In this document: positions 22,962-36,648 of the stretch, piece after piece
Numbering within the stretch: the stretch's first letter is position 1
How the letters are laid out: each line of letters starts with the position of its first letter
NCBI RefSeq assembly: GCF_025127995.1
Contig: NZ_JAHLYP010000054.1
Coordinates: 1 to 64,000, forward strand
Reading direction: 5' to 3'
DNA length: 64,000 nt
Source of the DNA: Synechococcus sp. CS-1332
Lineage (GTDB): Bacteria > Cyanobacteriota > Cyanobacteriia > PCC-6307 > Cyanobiaceae
Notes under the pieces: generated by a model
Seen by the model: only the letters and a program-made list of their open reading frames with translations
What the model was told of the DNA's origin: nothing
Databases searched by the model: none
Program-made: the position numbers and the translations under genes

Positions 22962-24575
22962 ATGCCCGCCCCCCCGCAGCTGCGCTGCTGCGATGCCAGT
23001 GGTTGCCGTTCCGCCGGTGGCCAGGCCCTGCGCGCCGCCCTGGAGGGCGCCCGTGATGCCGCCGGCCTCGCTGCTGATGCGCTGACGATCAAGCCGGTGG
23101 GTTGCCTGCGCCTCTGCGGCAGCGGCCCCCTGGTGGCCTGCGACGGTCCTGGCCCCACGCAACTCTTCGGGGGCGTGGCACCGGAGCACGCCGGGGCCCT
23201 GATCGCCGCCGGCCTCCCCACCAGCCAGGCCCCCGGCAACGGCGATCCCCTGGCGGCCCACCGCCTCGATCTGGAGGCCCCCTTCTTCGCCCTGCAGCAG
23301 TCCGTGGTTCTCGAGGGCTGCGGGCAGGTGAATCCCGAGTCCATCGACGACGCCCTCTCCCTGGGCGCCTATGGCCAGCTGCGCCGCGTGCTTGAGGACC
23401 TCACCCCCGAGCAGGTGCGCGACGAGGTGCGCCGCAGCGGCCTGCGCGGTCGCGGCGGCGCCGGCTACCCCACGGGTCTGAAGTGGGACACGGTGGCCCT
23501 GCAGCCCCCCGGCCCCCGTTATGTGGTCTGCAACGCCGATGAGGGGGACCCGGGCGCCTTCATGGACCGCAGCGTGCTCGAGAGCGACCCGCACCGGCTG
23601 ATCGAGGGGATGGCGATCGCCGCCTATGCCGTCGGCGCCGAGCGGGGCTTCGTTTATGTACGGGCGGAGTACCCCCTGGCGATCGAACGGCTGCGGCTGG
23701 CCCTGCAGCAGGCCCGCAGCCGGCACCTGCTGGGCAACCACATCCACGGCACCAGCTTCAACCTGCGCCTGGAGGTGCGGGTGGGCGCCGGCGCCTACGT
23801 GTGTGGGGAGGAGACGGCCCTGCTGCTTTCCATCCAGGGCCAGCGCGGCATGCCCCAGCCCCGGCCCCCCTTTCCGGCCCAGTCCGGTCTCTGGGGGGCC
23901 CCCACCTTGATCAACAACGTCGAAACCTTCACGGCCGTGCCGGCGATCCTGCGGCAGGGGGGCGACTGGTACGCCTCCATCGGCACCGAGCACAGCAAGG
24001 GCACCAAGGTGTTCGCCCTCTCTGGGGCGGTGGTCAACACCGGCCTGGTGGAGGTGCCGATGGGCACCCCCCTGCGCACGGTGGTGGAGGTGATCGGGGG
24101 CGGGGTGCCCGATGGCTCGCCGATCAAGGCGGTGCAGACGGGGGGCCCCTCAGGCGGGTGCATCCCGGCCGAACGGCTCGACACCCCCGTCGACTACGAA
24201 AGCCTGCTGGAGCTCGGCTCGATCATGGGCTCCGGCGGCATGGTGGTGATGGGATCCGGTACCTCCATGCCCGAGGTGGCGCGCCACTTCATGGGCTTCA
24301 GCGTCAACGAGAGCTGCGGCAAGTGCGTGCCCTGCCGCGCCGGCACCGTGCAGCTGGCCCAGTTGCTTGATCGCTTCGTGGAACGCCGGGCCACCCCCGC
24401 CGACATGGAGCGGCTCGATGCCCTCTGCCAGATGGTCAAGGTCACCAGCCTCTGCGGCCTGGGCCAGTCGGCCCCCAATCCGGTGCTCAGCACCCTGCGC
24501 TGGTTCCGCCATGAATACGAGGCTGCCTGCCGCGAGCCCGCGGCCTGCCTCGCCACAGGGACGGTGAAGCGATGA
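22962..24575 (+). CDS. hoxF: bidirectional hydrogenase diaphorase subunit HoxF
   Basis: HoxF (537 residues) is the FMN- and NAD(P)-binding subunit, like NuoF. The N-terminal thioredoxin-like part holds Cys in CRSAGG and GCLRLCGSG; the NADH/FMN sites are GLRGRGGAGYPTGLKWD and VCNADEGDPGAFMDR; the C-terminal [4Fe-4S] ligands are in ESCGKCVPCRAG and SLCGLGQ. It transfers electrons between NAD(P)H and the HoxU clusters. Its stop overlaps the hoxU start by four bases (ATGA). Confidence 0.97.
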   Translation: MPAPPQLRCCDASGCRSAGGQALRAALEGARDAAGLAADALTIKPVGCLRLCGSGPLVACDGPGPTQLFGGVAPEHAGALIAAGLPTSQAPGNGDPLAAHRLDLEAPFFALQQSVVLEGCGQVNPESIDDALSLGAYGQLRRVLEDLTPEQVRDEVRRSGLRGRGGAGYPTGLKWDTVALQPPGPRYVVCNADEGDPGAFMDRSVLESDPHRLIEGMAIAAYAVGAERGFVYVRAEYPLAIERLRLALQQARSRHLLGNHIHGTSFNLRLEVRVGAGAYVCGEETALLLSIQGQRGMPQPRPPFPAQSGLWGAPTLINNVETFTAVPAILRQGGDWYASIGTEHSKGTKVFALSGAVVNTGLVEVPMGTPLRTVVEVIGGGVPDGSPIKAVQTGGPSGGCIPAERLDTPVDYESLLELGSIMGSGGMVVMGSGTSMPEVARHFMGFSVNESCGKCVPCRAGTVQLAQLLDRFVERRATPADMERLDALCQMVKVTSLCGLGQSAPNPVLSTLRWFRHEYEAACREPAACLATGTVKR

Positions 24576-25291
24576 GCGTCGTCACTCTCAACGTCAACGG
24601 GCAGGACGTGGCGGTGCCGGCGGGGGCCAGCCTGCTGGAGGCCACCCGGGCGGCGGAGGCCAACGTCCCCACGCTGTGTCATCTCGAAGGGCTCACCCCG
24701 GTGTCCGCGTGCAGGCTGTGCCTGGTGGAAGTGGAGGGCTCGGGCAAGTTGCTTCCCGCCTGCAGCACCGCCGCCGCCGAGGGCATGGTGGTGCACACCC
24801 ACACCCCCCGGCTCAAGGAGTACCGGCGCATGACGGTGGAGCTGATCTTCGCCGAGGGCAACCACGTCTGCGCCGTCTGCGTGGCCAACACCCACTGCGA
24901 GCTGCAGGACATGGCCGTGACCGTGGGCATGGACCACTCCCGCTTCCCTTACCAGTACCCCCAGCGGTCGGTGGATGCTTCCCACCCCCAGTTCACCCTC
25001 GACCACAACCGCTGCATCCTCTGCACCCGTTGCGTGCGGGTCTGCGATGAGATTGAGGGGGCCCATGTGTGGGACATCGGCAGCCGCGGCGGCCAATGCC
25101 ACATCGTCGCCGGCCTCGATGAGCCCTGGGGCCAGGTGCAGGCCTGCACCTCCTGCGGCAAGTGCGTCGATGTGTGCCCCACCGGCGCCCTGTTCCGCAA
25201 CAGCGACACCACGGCCGAGAAGCATCCCAACACCACCTTGCCCGCCCTGTTGCGCACCGCCCGCGAGCAGCGCCGCTGGCACAACCAGTGA
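24572..25291 (+). CDS. hoxU: bidirectional hydrogenase diaphorase subunit HoxU
   Basis: HoxU (239 residues) carries the electron-relay clusters between HoxF and HoxY, equal to the N-terminal part of NuoG. An N-terminal [2Fe-2S] ferredoxin fold ([19 protein letters not shown]) is followed by a CVAN..C/H-type [4Fe-4S] site ([14 protein letters not shown]) and two ferredoxin-like clusters, [12 protein letters not shown] and [18 protein letters not shown]. It starts inside the hoxF stop; hoxY follows after ten bases. Confidence 0.97.
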   Translation: MSVVTLNVNGQDVAVPAGASLLEATRAAEANVPTLCHLEGLTPVSACRLCLVEVEGSGKLLPACSTAAAEGMVVHTHTPRLKEYRRMTVELIFAEGNHVCAVCVANTHCELQDMAVTVGMDHSRFPYQYPQRSVDASHPQFTLDHNRCILCTRCVRVCDEIEGAHVWDIGSRGGQCHIVAGLDEPWGQVQACTSCGKCVDVCPTGALFRNSDTTAEKHPNTTLPALLRTAREQRRWHNQ

Positions 25292-25301
25292 CCCCCACCC
25301 C

Positions 25302-25880
25302 ATGACCCCCACCCCACCCGCCGCCAAGCTCCGCCTCGCCACCGTCTGGCTGGCGGGCTGCTCCGGCTGCCACATGTCCTTTCTGGATCTCGACGAGTTC
25401 CTCTTCGATCTGGCCGAGAAGGTGGATGTGGTGTTCTCGCCGGTCGGCACCGACGTCAAGATCTACCCCGAGAACGTCGACATCGCCCTGGTGGAGGGGG
25501 CGGTGGCCAACGTCGACAACCTCGAACTGGCCCTGCAGCTTCGCCAGCGCACCGCCCTGGTGATCTCCTTCGGCGACTGCGCCGTGACGGCCAACGTGCC
25601 CGGCCTGCGCAACCTGCTCGATGGCGGCCACGACAGCGCCAGGGCCGTGCTGGAACGGGGCTACCTGGAGCTGGCCGACGCCACGGGCCAGCTGCCCTTC
25701 GCCCCCGGCATCGTTCCCGAACTGCTGCCCCGGGTGCTGCCCCTGCATGAGGTGATCCCGGTGGATCTCTTCCTCCCGGGCTGCCCCCCGTCCGCCGAGC
25801 GCATCCGCGAGGCGATCACACCGTTGCTGGCCGGTGAGCGGCCCGTGCAGGAGGGGTCCGCCATGCTGCGGTTCGGATGA
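25302..25880 (+). CDS. hoxY: [NiFe] hydrogenase small subunit HoxY
   Basis: HoxY (192 residues) is the small subunit with the proximal [4Fe-4S] cluster next to the Ni-Fe site. Ligand Cys are in [12 protein letters not shown] (about residues 18-29), FGDCAV and FLPGCPPS, in the order seen in cytoplasmic Hox small subunits. It has no Tat signal, in keeping with a soluble enzyme. The ATG at 25302 lies ten bases after hoxU; the longer frame upstream is only a shadow of hoxU. Confidence 0.97.
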   Translation: MTPTPPAAKLRLATVWLAGCSGCHMSFLDLDEFLFDLAEKVDVVFSPVGTDVKIYPENVDIALVEGAVANVDNLELALQLRQRTALVISFGDCAVTANVPGLRNLLDGGHDSARAVLERGYLELADATGQLPFAPGIVPELLPRVLPLHEVIPVDLFLPGCPPSAERIREAITPLLAGERPVQEGSAMLRFG

Positions 25881-25890
25881 GGACAACGCC

Positions 25891-27333
25891 ATGACCCGCA
25901 CTGTCATCATCGATCCGGTGACCCGAATCGAGGGCCACGCCAAGATCACCCTCCACCTCGACGAGGCTGGCCACCTCACCGACACCCGCTTCCACGTGGT
26001 GGAGTACCGGGGCTTCGAAAAGTTCTGCGAGGGCCGGCCCTTCACCGAGATGGCCGGCATCACGGCCCGCATCTGCGGCATCTGCCCGGTGAGTCATCTG
26101 CTGGCGGCCGCCAGGACCGGCGACAAGCTGCTGGCGATTTCGATCCCCCCGGCGGCCGACAAACTGCGGCGGCTGCTCAACCTGGCCCAGCTCACCCAGT
26201 CCCACGCGCTCTCGTTCTTTCACCTCAGCAGCCCTGATTTCCTGCTGGGCTGGGAGAGCGATCCGGCCAAACGCAACGTCTTCGGCCTGATGGCCGCCGA
26301 CCCCGACCTGGCCCGGGCCGGCATCCGCCTGCGCCAGTTCGGCCAGCAGATCCTGGAGCTGCTGGGCGGCCGCAAGATCCACTCCGCCTGGGCGGTGCCC
26401 GGGGGCGTGCGCACCCCCCTGAGCCAGGAGGCCAAGGACTGGATCCTGGAGCGCCTGCCGGAAGCCCGCGCCACCGTGACCCTGGCGCTGGAGCTCTACA
26501 AAAAGCTGCTCGATGGTCCGCTGCAGAAGGAGCAGCGGGTCTTCGGCGACTTCCCCAGCCTGTTCATGGGCCTGGTGACCCCCAAGGGGCTCTGGGAGCA
26601 CATCGACGGTGGCCTTCGCTTCCGGGATGCGAACGGGGCGATCGTCGCCGACCAGCTCAGCGAGGACGACTACGCCGAGTTTCTCGGCGAGGCGGTGGAA
26701 CCCTGGAGCTACCTCAAATTCCCCTACTACAAGCCCCTTGGTTACCCGGACGGCATCTACCGGGTGGGCCCCCTGGCCCGGCTCAACGTCTGCGACAGCA
26801 TCGGCACCCCCTGGGCCGACCGGGAGCTGGCGGAGCTGCGCCAGCGCAGCGGCCATCCGGCCACTTCGAGCTTCGCCTATCACCACGCGCGGCTGGTGGA
26901 GATCGTGGCCTGCCTCGAAGCGATCGAGGCCCTGGTGCGCGACCCCGACCTGATGCATGGCCGCATCCGTCTGCGCGCCTCCCTCAACCGCAACGAGGCG
27001 GTGGGCGTGAGCGAGGCGCCCCGGGGCACCCTCTTCCACCACTACAAGGTGGATGACGACGGCCTGCTCACCAGCGTCAACCTGATCATCGCCACTGGCC
27101 AGAACAACCTGGCGATGAACCGCACCGTGCACCAGATCGCCCAGGAATACATCCCCGATCCGGTGCCCGCCGGCGCCGAGATCCCCGAGGCGATGCTCAA
27201 CCGGGTGGAGGCGGGCATCCGCTGCTTCGACCCCTGCCTCTCCTGTTCCACCCATGCCGCCGGCCAGATGCCGCTGCGGCTGCAGCTGCTGGCCGCCGAT
27301 GGCACCGTGCTGGCCGAACGCCTGCGGGGATGA
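25891..27333 (+). CDS. hoxH: [NiFe] hydrogenase large subunit HoxH
   Basis: HoxH (480 residues) holds the Ni-Fe active site that interconverts H2 and protons. The N-terminal [12 protein letters not shown] and the L1 motif [11 protein letters not shown] supply two Cys ligands; the C-terminal L2 motif [10 protein letters not shown] supplies the others. About 24 residues follow the His of L2 (AAGQMPLRL..), which is the peptide removed by HoxW after nickel insertion. The sequence is of the NAD-linked bidirectional type, not the uptake HupL type. The stop overlaps hoxW (ATGA). Confidence 0.98.
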   Translation: MTRTVIIDPVTRIEGHAKITLHLDEAGHLTDTRFHVVEYRGFEKFCEGRPFTEMAGITARICGICPVSHLLAAARTGDKLLAISIPPAADKLRRLLNLAQLTQSHALSFFHLSSPDFLLGWESDPAKRNVFGLMAADPDLARAGIRLRQFGQQILELLGGRKIHSAWAVPGGVRTPLSQEAKDWILERLPEARATVTLALELYKKLLDGPLQKEQRVFGDFPSLFMGLVTPKGLWEHIDGGLRFRDANGAIVADQLSEDDYAEFLGEAVEPWSYLKFPYYKPLGYPDGIYRVGPLARLNVCDSIGTPWADRELAELRQRSGHPATSSFAYHHARLVEIVACLEAIEALVRDPDLMHGRIRLRASLNRNEAVGVSEAPRGTLFHHYKVDDDGLLTSVNLIIATGQNNLAMNRTVHQIAQEYIPDPVPAGAEIPEAMLNRVEAGIRCFDPCLSCSTHAAGQMPLRLQLLAADGTVLAERLRG

Positions 27334-27779
27334 ATGGCTGCGGCGTCGGCACCGGAGGCGCGCTGCTGATCGGCATCGGCAACCCCCTGCGGGGCGATGA
27401 CGGGGTGGGCTGGCACCTGGTGGAGGGCCTGGGCCTGCAGCGCCACCAGCTGACGCCGGAGCTGGCCGAGGCGGTGGCGGCGGCCGATCGGCTGCTGATC
27501 GTCGACGCCTGGTTGGCGCCGCCCCAGAGCCATTGCCTGTTGCGGCCCCTGGCGGCCACGGACGGCTGGGAGCGGGACACGCACCGGGTTCAACCCTCCC
27601 GGTTGCTGGCCCTGGCCGAGCAGCTGTTCGATTGCTGTGTACCGGCCCACGAGTTGCTGGTGCCGGCCTTCGACTTCTCCTGGGGCGATCGCTTCTCGCC
27701 GCAGCTGCGGCGCCAGCTGCCCGAGGCGCGCCGGCTGCTGCGGGGCTGGTTGCAGGGGGCTGTCCAGTCCCGTGCATGA
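27330..27779 (+). CDS. hoxW: hydrogenase maturation protease HoxW
   Basis: HoxW (149 residues) is the endopeptidase that clips the C-terminal tail of HoxH. The family signature [15 protein letters not shown] with its nickel-sensing Asp/Glu is present near residues 13-28, and the second acidic site is IVDAW (residue ~58). It is placed directly after hoxH, with a four-base overlap, and itself overlaps the hypA start by eight bases. Confidence 0.93.
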   Translation: MNGCGVGTGGALLIGIGNPLRGDDGVGWHLVEGLGLQRHQLTPELAEAVAAADRLLIVDAWLAPPQSHCLLRPLAATDGWERDTHRVQPSRLLALAEQLFDCCVPAHELLVPAFDFSWGDRFSPQLRRQLPEARRLLRGWLQGAVQSRA

Positions 27780-28113
27780 ACTCAGCCTGATGGACGCGGT
27801 GCGGCAGCAGGCCCTGGAGCAGGCCGCCCTGCATGGGGCCCGCCGCATCACCGCCATCACCCTGCGGGTGGGCAGCCTGGCGGGGGTGGAGATCGAGGCC
27901 CTGCGCCTGGCCCATGAGGTGGTGATGGCGGACACAATCGCCGCCGGTTCCCGGCTCGTGATCGAGGCGGTGGCCGCGGCGTGTTTCTGTGCCGCCTGCG
28001 GTCAGCCATTCCCGGCGCTCGATGGTTGCTGCGACTGCCCGCTCTGCGGCCGCATCAGCCGGGAGCTGCTGCGGGGCCGGGAACTGCAGCTGGCCTCCCT
28101 GGAGCTCGACTGA
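27772..28113 (+). CDS. hypA: hydrogenase nickel incorporation protein HypA
   Basis: HypA (113 residues) delivers nickel to the hydrogenase large subunit together with HypB. The GTG at 27772 gives the conserved N-terminus MHELSLM, whose first residues bind Ni2+, so this start is firm even though longer frames exist. The zinc site uses two CxxC pairs, CAAC and CPLC, near residues 73 and 92. The start overlaps the end of hoxW by eight bases. Confidence 0.95.
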   Translation: MHELSLMDAVRQQALEQAALHGARRITAITLRVGSLAGVEIEALRLAHEVVMADTIAAGSRLVIEAVAAACFCAACGQPFPALDGCCDCPLCGRISRELLRGRELQLASLELD

Positions 28114-28391
28114 GGCAGTGCGGGCCTGGCTGCCTTGCACCCCCGGAATCGCCATGCCGACGTGGACCCCGACCCCGCGGCCTGAGATAGGCGGTTATCC
28201 CGATCAGGAGTGGAAAAAATACTCTCTACCGTGCGCTAGGGCCAGGCTGCAGCCAGTTTCAGGCATGAAATTAAATCTTGCGCAAGTTTTCTTTTTTTTG
28301 CCACTCTGTGCCAGGCCTGATGCTGTCCATGACCTGACATTTGGAGCATGGCGTGGGTTTATTTGTAAATGAGTGAGAGGAACGCAACCCC
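28114..28391. other. intergenic region between hypA and the outer-membrane gene
   Basis: An AT-richer stretch of 278 bases without a gene. CTTGCGCAAG (28277-28286), a perfect palindrome, is followed by a T-rich run to 28299 (TTTTCTTTTTTTT): it may form a short-stem terminator for the hox run or be a protein-binding site. CTGACA at 28334-28339 with TTTATT at 28358-28363 (18-base spacing) is a weak promoter candidate. GAGAGG at 28375-28380 is the ribosome-binding site for the next gene. Confidence 0.45.
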
Positions 28392-29441
28392 ATGACTTAT
28401 TTCACAAAGACATTCAATCGAACTTTTCTCCGCGGAGTTGGAATCGCTGCAACGGGCGGTTTCCTCCTGGGTGGCCCCGCCATGGCGGAGGTCAGGTCCC
28501 TTGGCGAGCGCACCGAGCCAGTGACCAACCCTGTGGCATTGGAAACGTCGGCCAGCCTTCCCGGGCTCACGGAAGCCAGCCCCACTGACGCTCCAGCCCC
28601 CAGCGCAAGCCTGGCTCCCCAAGTTGCACCGGAGGCCACCCTCATCGCCCAGACCTACCCCCTGCCGGTGGTGAAAGAGGCCTATTCCGCCAAGGGTTGG
28701 TATCTCACCATTGGTGCTGGCGCCCAGACCCCCAGTGACCAGACGGTCAACAGCACCGGCACGCTGGTTTCACCCTTCTTCACCCCGCTGCTGTTCAATT
28801 TCGGCAACAACAACTCCACCAAGCTCGACCTGGGCGGTGGCTTCTCCGGTGACGTCGGCGTTGGTTACGACTTCGGTGCCCTGCGCACCGAGCTCACCTA
28901 CGGCTACAGCCGGGCGAGCCTGAACGCCGTCGGTGCCGCCAATCCGATCGGCTTCGGTGCCTTCGGCATCGTTCCCTTCACCAACAACGTCTCCGGCATC
29001 ATCAACAAGAATGATGTGCTGGCCAGCCTCTACTACGACATCGAGACCAACAGCCGCTGGACGCCTTACATCGGCGGTGGCATCGGGTACACCAACCTGA
29101 GCACCCCGAGCTTCAGCCTCAACGGCTTCCCCACCAACAGCGTCAACAAAGGGCTGTTCGGTTGGCAGGCCAAGGTGGGCGTCACCTACGCCATGAGCTA
29201 CAACTCCGATGTCTACCTTGAGGGCGTTTATCAGGGCGCTGGTGGCTATTCCTCCGAGAACCTGACCTTCGACGCCTTCAACAGCTTCGGCGGCAAGATT
29301 GGCTTCCGCTACCGCTTCGGCGCCCGCCCGGTGGCTGCTGCTCCCGCACCGGCGCCGGAACCCGTCATCCAGCCCGCACCGGCCCCCATGCCGATCTTCC
29401 AGCCCGAGCCGGCCCCCGCACCGATCCGTGGCCTCTGGTGA
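28392..29441 (+). CDS. outer-membrane beta-barrel protein (Msp4/OMP_b-brl-like)
   Basis: A 349-residue exported protein. The signal peptide is near residues 14-33 (GVGIAATGGFLLGGPAMA). After a disordered segment, about residues 100-320 form an eight-stranded-type barrel with alternating strands (GWYLTIGAGAQTP, GDVGVGYDFGALRTELTYGY, WTPYIGGGIGY, GKIGFRYRF). The C-terminal ~40 residues are Pro/Ala-rich (PAPAPEP.. to IRGLW), a plausible periplasmic tail. Such proteins act as porins or surface proteins; no hydrogenase link is known. A strong ribosome-binding site lies 11 bases before the ATG. It sits between hypA and hypB with its own likely promoter and terminator. Confidence 0.82.
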   Translation: MTYFTKTFNRTFLRGVGIAATGGFLLGGPAMAEVRSLGERTEPVTNPVALETSASLPGLTEASPTDAPAPSASLAPQVAPEATLIAQTYPLPVVKEAYSAKGWYLTIGAGAQTPSDQTVNSTGTLVSPFFTPLLFNFGNNNSTKLDLGGGFSGDVGVGYDFGALRTELTYGYSRASLNAVGAANPIGFGAFGIVPFTNNVSGIINKNDVLASLYYDIETNSRWTPYIGGGIGYTNLSTPSFSLNGFPTNSVNKGLFGWQAKVGVTYAMSYNSDVYLEGVYQGAGGYSSENLTFDAFNSFGGKIGFRYRFGARPVAAAPAPAPEPVIQPAPAPMPIFQPEPAPAPIRGLW

Positions 29442-29503
29442 TCACTCTGGATGATCCCGGTGGTCATCCGGCCCCGTTGGAGCTCCGTGCCTAGCCTTCG
29501 GGC

Positions 29504-29528
29504 AAAGCCGGGCCCCGACGGGGCTTTT
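29504..29528 (+). terminator. intrinsic terminator after the outer-membrane gene
   Basis: GCCCC (29512-29516), loop GAC and GGGGC (29520-29524) form a strong stem followed by TTTT. It lies 60-85 bases after the outer-membrane gene stop and just before hypB, so the hyp operon probably starts from a nearby promoter. Confidence 0.7.
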
Positions 29529-29563
29529 CCGTGCTGTTTCCCTGTCCGGGGGTCGATCCTGCG

Positions 29564-30301
29564 ATGTGTGTCGACTGCAAGTGCGGCCAACCGGTCGCAG
29601 CCGCTATCGAGGCCCCCCGCCACCTGGAGCTGGGCCAGCGCCTGCTGGCGCACAACGACGCCCAGGCGGCGGCCAACCGGGAGCATTTCGCCGCCGCCGG
29701 GGTTCGGGTGATCAACCTGCTCTCCTCCCCCGGCTCCGGCAAGACCGCCTTGCTGGAGCGGCTGGCCCTGGAGCTGGCCCCGATCTCGGCGGCGCGCCAT
29801 CCGATGGCGGTGATCGTGGGGGATCTGGCCACCGACAACGATGCCCGTCGCCTGCGGGCCGCCGGGGTGCCGGCCTTGCAGATCACCACCGGTCAGGCCT
29901 GTCACCTGGAGGCGGAGATGGTGCACCGGGCCCTCCACGACCTTGACCACCTCGGCCATCCCCTGGCTGGTCTGGAGGTGCTGGTGATTGAAAACGTGGG
30001 CAACCTGGTCTGCCCGGCCGCCTTTGACCTGGGCGAAAGCCAGCGGGTGGTGCTGCTGTCGGTCACTGAAGGCGAGGACAAGCCCCTGAAGTATCCGGCC
30101 ACCTTCCACTCCGCCGATGTGGTGGTGATCAGCAAGAGCGATCTGGCCGAGGCCTGCGGCTTTGATGCTCCTTTGGCCCGTCGCCATGTGGCCCGTGTGG
30201 CCCCCCAGGCCCGGATCGTGACGGTCTCCGCCCGCACCGGTGAGGGCATCACCGAGCTGCTGGCGGCCCTCTCAATGGAGCGGGTGCCCGTCGCCGGGTG
30301 A
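29564..30301 (+). CDS. hypB: hydrogenase nickel incorporation GTPase HypB
   Basis: HypB (245 residues from the ATG giving MCVDCKCG) is a GTPase that loads nickel with HypA. Its N-terminus has the CxxCxC high-affinity Ni site but no His-rich stretch. The P-loop is SSPGSGKT, followed by GDLATDNDA; the metal-bridging Cys/His are in TGQACHLEA, and the base-specificity region is ISKSDL. The stop overlaps the GTG start of hypF (GTGA). Longer frames upstream lie in the terminator region and were rejected. Confidence 0.96.
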   Translation: MCVDCKCGQPVAAAIEAPRHLELGQRLLAHNDAQAAANREHFAAAGVRVINLLSSPGSGKTALLERLALELAPISAARHPMAVIVGDLATDNDARRLRAAGVPALQITTGQACHLEAEMVHRALHDLDHLGHPLAGLEVLVIENVGNLVCPAAFDLGESQRVVLLSVTEGEDKPLKYPATFHSADVVVISKSDLAEACGFDAPLARRHVARVAPQARIVTVSARTGEGITELLAALSMERVPVAG

Positions 30302-32868
30302 GCAGGCCGCCTGTTGCCGGTCGCGCCCTGCTGCAGCTGGAGTGCCGCGGGGTGGTCCAGGGGGTGGGTTTCCGGCCCCTGGTGCACCGGCTGGCACGCG
30401 ACCTCGACCTCAGCGGGGAGGTGGAGAACGGCCCCGGTGTGGTGCGGTTGCAGCTGCAGGGGGAACGCGCTGCCCTGGAGAGGTTCCTGCGGCGCCTGCC
30501 GCTGCAGCTGCCCCCCGGGGCCCGTCTTGAGGCCCTTGCCCCCCTCTGGCGACCCGCACCCGAGGGGGCTGGTGGGGGGATTTCCCCCGGCGTCCGCATC
30601 AAGGCCGGCGTCGCGGAGCCCCTCAGCATCGACCTGGTGGCCCTGGCCCTGGTGGCCGATCGGGCCCCCTGCCGCACCTGCCTGGACGAGCTGGCCGATC
30701 CCGCCGATCGCCGCTTCGGCTATCCCTTCATCAGCTGCTGCGACTGCGGTCCCCGCTTCAGCATCGCCACCGCCGAGCCCTGGGACCGCGCCCACACGAC
30801 CCTGGCCCCCTTCCCGCTCTGCCCGGCCTGCCTCAGGGAGTTCGAGGATCCGGCCGATCGCCGCTTCCATGCCGAGACGATCGCCTGCCCGGCGTGCGGT
30901 CCGCGGCTGGCCCTCTGGAATGGCGCAGGTCGGCCCCCGGTGGGAGCTGACGTCGGCACCACCTCCGCCCTGATCAACTCTTGCTGCGGCCGTCTCGCCG
31001 CCGGGGAGATCCTGGCCCTGCAGGGGGTGGGCGGCTTCCAGCTGCTGGTGGATGGCACCAACACCGCGGCGGTGGCGCGGCTGCGGCAGCGCAAGCGGCG
31101 GCCCGCCAAGCCCTTCGCCTTGCTGGTGACCGAGGCCGCCGCCATGGACCCCTTCTGCCGACTTGATGACGAGGAGCGTCGGGCCCTGGCGGACCCCGCC
31201 GCTCCGATCGTGCTGCTGCGCCGCCGCCTGGGGGTTCCCGAAGCCCTGCCGGGCGTGGCCCCGGGCAGCCCATGTCTGGGGGCGATGCTGCCGGCTTCGC
31301 CGTTGCACCACCTGCTGGCGCACGCCTTCGGCCGGCCCCTGGTGGCCACCAGCGGCAACCCCAGCGGTGAACCGCTCTGCACCGATCCCGCCGAGGCACT
31401 GGAGCGGTTGGGGGGCGGCGCCGGCGGCCCCATCGCCGATGTCTTTCTTGTGCATGACCGCGCCATCGCCCGGCCCCTGGATGATTCGGTGCTGCAGTTG
31501 ATCGATGGCCGGCCGGCCCTGCTGCGCCGGGCCCGGGGCTATGCCCCCGAGCCCCTGGTGCTGGCTGTCGCCCCAGGCGGGGCGCCGGATGGCGTGGTGG
31601 CGCTTGGCGGGGATCTCAAGAGTGCGCCGGCCCTGGCACTGGAGGGGCGGCTGTGGCTGGCCCCCCACCTGGGCGACCTGGCCGAGGGGCGCCTGCTCTC
31701 CCGGCTGGCGGAGGGTCTGGTGGCGATCGAGCGGGGCTGGGGCAAGCGTCTGACGCGGATCGCCTGCGATGCCCACCCCGGCTACCTCAGCCATCAGCTC
31801 GCCGCCGCCCAGCCGTGGCCGCGGCGAACGGTGCAGCACCACCGGGCCCATGGCCTGGCTGTGCTGGCCGAGCACGGGCTGCCGTTGCCGTTGCTGGCCT
31901 TCACCTGGGATGGTCTCGGTTACGCCCCGGCCCCTGCCGCCGATGGCGGTCCCCAGCTGTGGGGCGGGGAGCTGCTGCTGCTGGGTGGGTCCGGCGCCCC
32001 CCCCTGCGAGCGAATGGTGGCCATGAGGCCCTTCTCCCTGCCGGGCGGTGAGCGGGCCATGGCGGAACCCCGCCGGGCGGCCCTGGGACTCCTGGCCGCC
32101 TCCGGCCCCGCTGCCCTGGCGCACCCCGGCGCCCGCCACAGCCTGGCCGCCTTCACGGCCGGTGAGCGCCGCCTGCTGCTGCAGGCCATCGCCAGCGGCT
32201 GCAACAGCCCCCAGAGCACCGGCGTCGGCCGGCTGTTCGATGCGGTCGCCTCCCTGCTGGGCCTGGTGCAGGTGCAGAGCTATGAGGGCGAAGCGGGTCT
32301 GCTCCTGGAGGGGGCTGCCGCCTCTGCCCCGGGTGAGCCTGCGAGCTGGCCCCTCCCCTTGGTGCCGCCCGAGGCCGTCGCGGATGGCTCCGGCGCGCCG
32401 CGCCTGGGTTGGCTCGACTGGCAACCGTTGCTGGCGGCGCTGCTGGCGGCGATCGCTGCCGGCACGCCGCCGGCGCTGTGTGCCGCCCGCTTCCATCACG
32501 CCCTGGCCGAGTCCCTGGCCGAGACGGCCGCCCTCGCCGTTACCTGGATGTGCCCCCCCGCCAGGGCCAGCAGCGGCGGGGTCCCGGTGGCCCTGGGCGG
32601 CGGCTGTTTCCAGAACCGGCTGCTGCTCGAGGCTGCGATCGCGGCGCTGCGGGCCAGGGGCTTGCAGCCGTTCTGGCCGCAGGTCGTGCCCTGCAGTGAC
32701 GGCGGGCTGGCCCTGGGGCAGGCCTGGGCGGTGGGCGGTCCGTGGGCAGATCCGGCCGGCGCGCCTACAACCGGATGGAGTGTCCACGAGCCGAAATCTC
32801 CCCATGTGCCTGGCCGTGCCGGCTCGCATCCTCTCGATCCGGATCCAGCCGCCGCAGGGAGCGCCTGA
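30298..32868 (+). CDS. hypF: carbamoyltransferase HypF
   Basis: HypF (856 residues) makes the thiocarbamate on HypE from carbamoyl phosphate, the source of the CN ligands. Domains in order: acylphosphatase-like ([16 protein letters not shown], about 18-33), two zinc-finger modules ([26 protein letters not shown], about 124-202), a YrdC-like nucleotide-binding domain (about 205-390) and a Kae1-like carbamoyltransferase domain ([16 protein letters not shown] and [11 protein letters not shown]). It is about 80-100 residues longer than usual, and its last 65 bases overlap hypC in another frame; that tail looks non-conserved. GTG start inside the hypB stop. Confidence 0.95.
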   Translation: MSRPPVAGRALLQLECRGVVQGVGFRPLVHRLARDLDLSGEVENGPGVVRLQLQGERAALERFLRRLPLQLPPGARLEALAPLWRPAPEGAGGGISPGVRIKAGVAEPLSIDLVALALVADRAPCRTCLDELADPADRRFGYPFISCCDCGPRFSIATAEPWDRAHTTLAPFPLCPACLREFEDPADRRFHAETIACPACGPRLALWNGAGRPPVGADVGTTSALINSCCGRLAAGEILALQGVGGFQLLVDGTNTAAVARLRQRKRRPAKPFALLVTEAAAMDPFCRLDDEERRALADPAAPIVLLRRRLGVPEALPGVAPGSPCLGAMLPASPLHHLLAHAFGRPLVATSGNPSGEPLCTDPAEALERLGGGAGGPIADVFLVHDRAIARPLDDSVLQLIDGRPALLRRARGYAPEPLVLAVAPGGAPDGVVALGGDLKSAPALALEGRLWLAPHLGDLAEGRLLSRLAEGLVAIERGWGKRLTRIACDAHPGYLSHQLAAAQPWPRRTVQHHRAHGLAVLAEHGLPLPLLAFTWDGLGYAPAPAADGGPQLWGGELLLLGGSGAPPCERMVAMRPFSLPGGERAMAEPRRAALGLLAASGPAALAHPGARHSLAAFTAGERRLLLQAIASGCNSPQSTGVGRLFDAVASLLGLVQVQSYEGEAGLLLEGAAASAPGEPASWPLPLVPPEAVADGSGAPRLGWLDWQPLLAALLAAIAAGTPPALCAARFHHALAESLAETAALAVTWMCPPARASSGGVPVALGGGCFQNRLLLEAAIAALRARGLQPFWPQVVPCSDGGLALGQAWAVGGPWADPAGAPTTGWSVHEPKSPHVPGRAGSHPLDPDPAAAGSA

Positions 32869-33039
32869 GCCGGCCGGGGCCGATGCCGCAGCCGATGACG
32901 GCCTCTGGCGCATGGCTGAGGTGGATTTCGGTGGGGTGCGTCAGCAGGTGAGCCTGGCCTGTCTGCCCGAGGCGGCCGTGGGCGATCGGGTGCTGGTGCA
33001 CGTGGGCCTGGCCCTCAGCCTCGTCGACGACGATCCCGC

Positions 33040-33043
<4 letters not shown>
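32804..33043 (+). CDS. hypC: hydrogenase maturation chaperone HypC
   Basis: HypC (79 residues) carries the Fe(CN)2CO unit with HypD and passes it to HoxH. The family start MCLAVPARI, with the functional Cys2, fixes the ATG at 32804. The middle holds a short Pro/Ala insertion (about 15-32) before VDFGGVRQQVSLACLPEA and GDRVLVHVGLAL. The start lies inside the 3' end of hypF (65-base overlap) and the stop overlaps the nifJ start (ATGA). Confidence 0.94.

Positions 33044-36644
<3,601 letters not shown>

Positions 36645-36648
<4 letters not shown>

Noticed and set aside
25891-27333. Large subunit read as an uptake (HupL) hydrogenase
   Set aside because: Neighbouring hoxFUY, lack of a Tat-type small subunit and HoxW place it firmly in the bidirectional group.
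25816-28155. Long minus-strand frame opposite hoxH, hoxW and hypA
   Set aside because: It spans three well-recognised genes in the other direction and translates to His/Gln/Arg-rich sequence without motifs.
29902-32913. Long minus-strand frame opposite hypF
   Set aside because: Same GC effect; low-complexity Gln/Gly/Arg-rich translation, while hypF is clear on the + strand.
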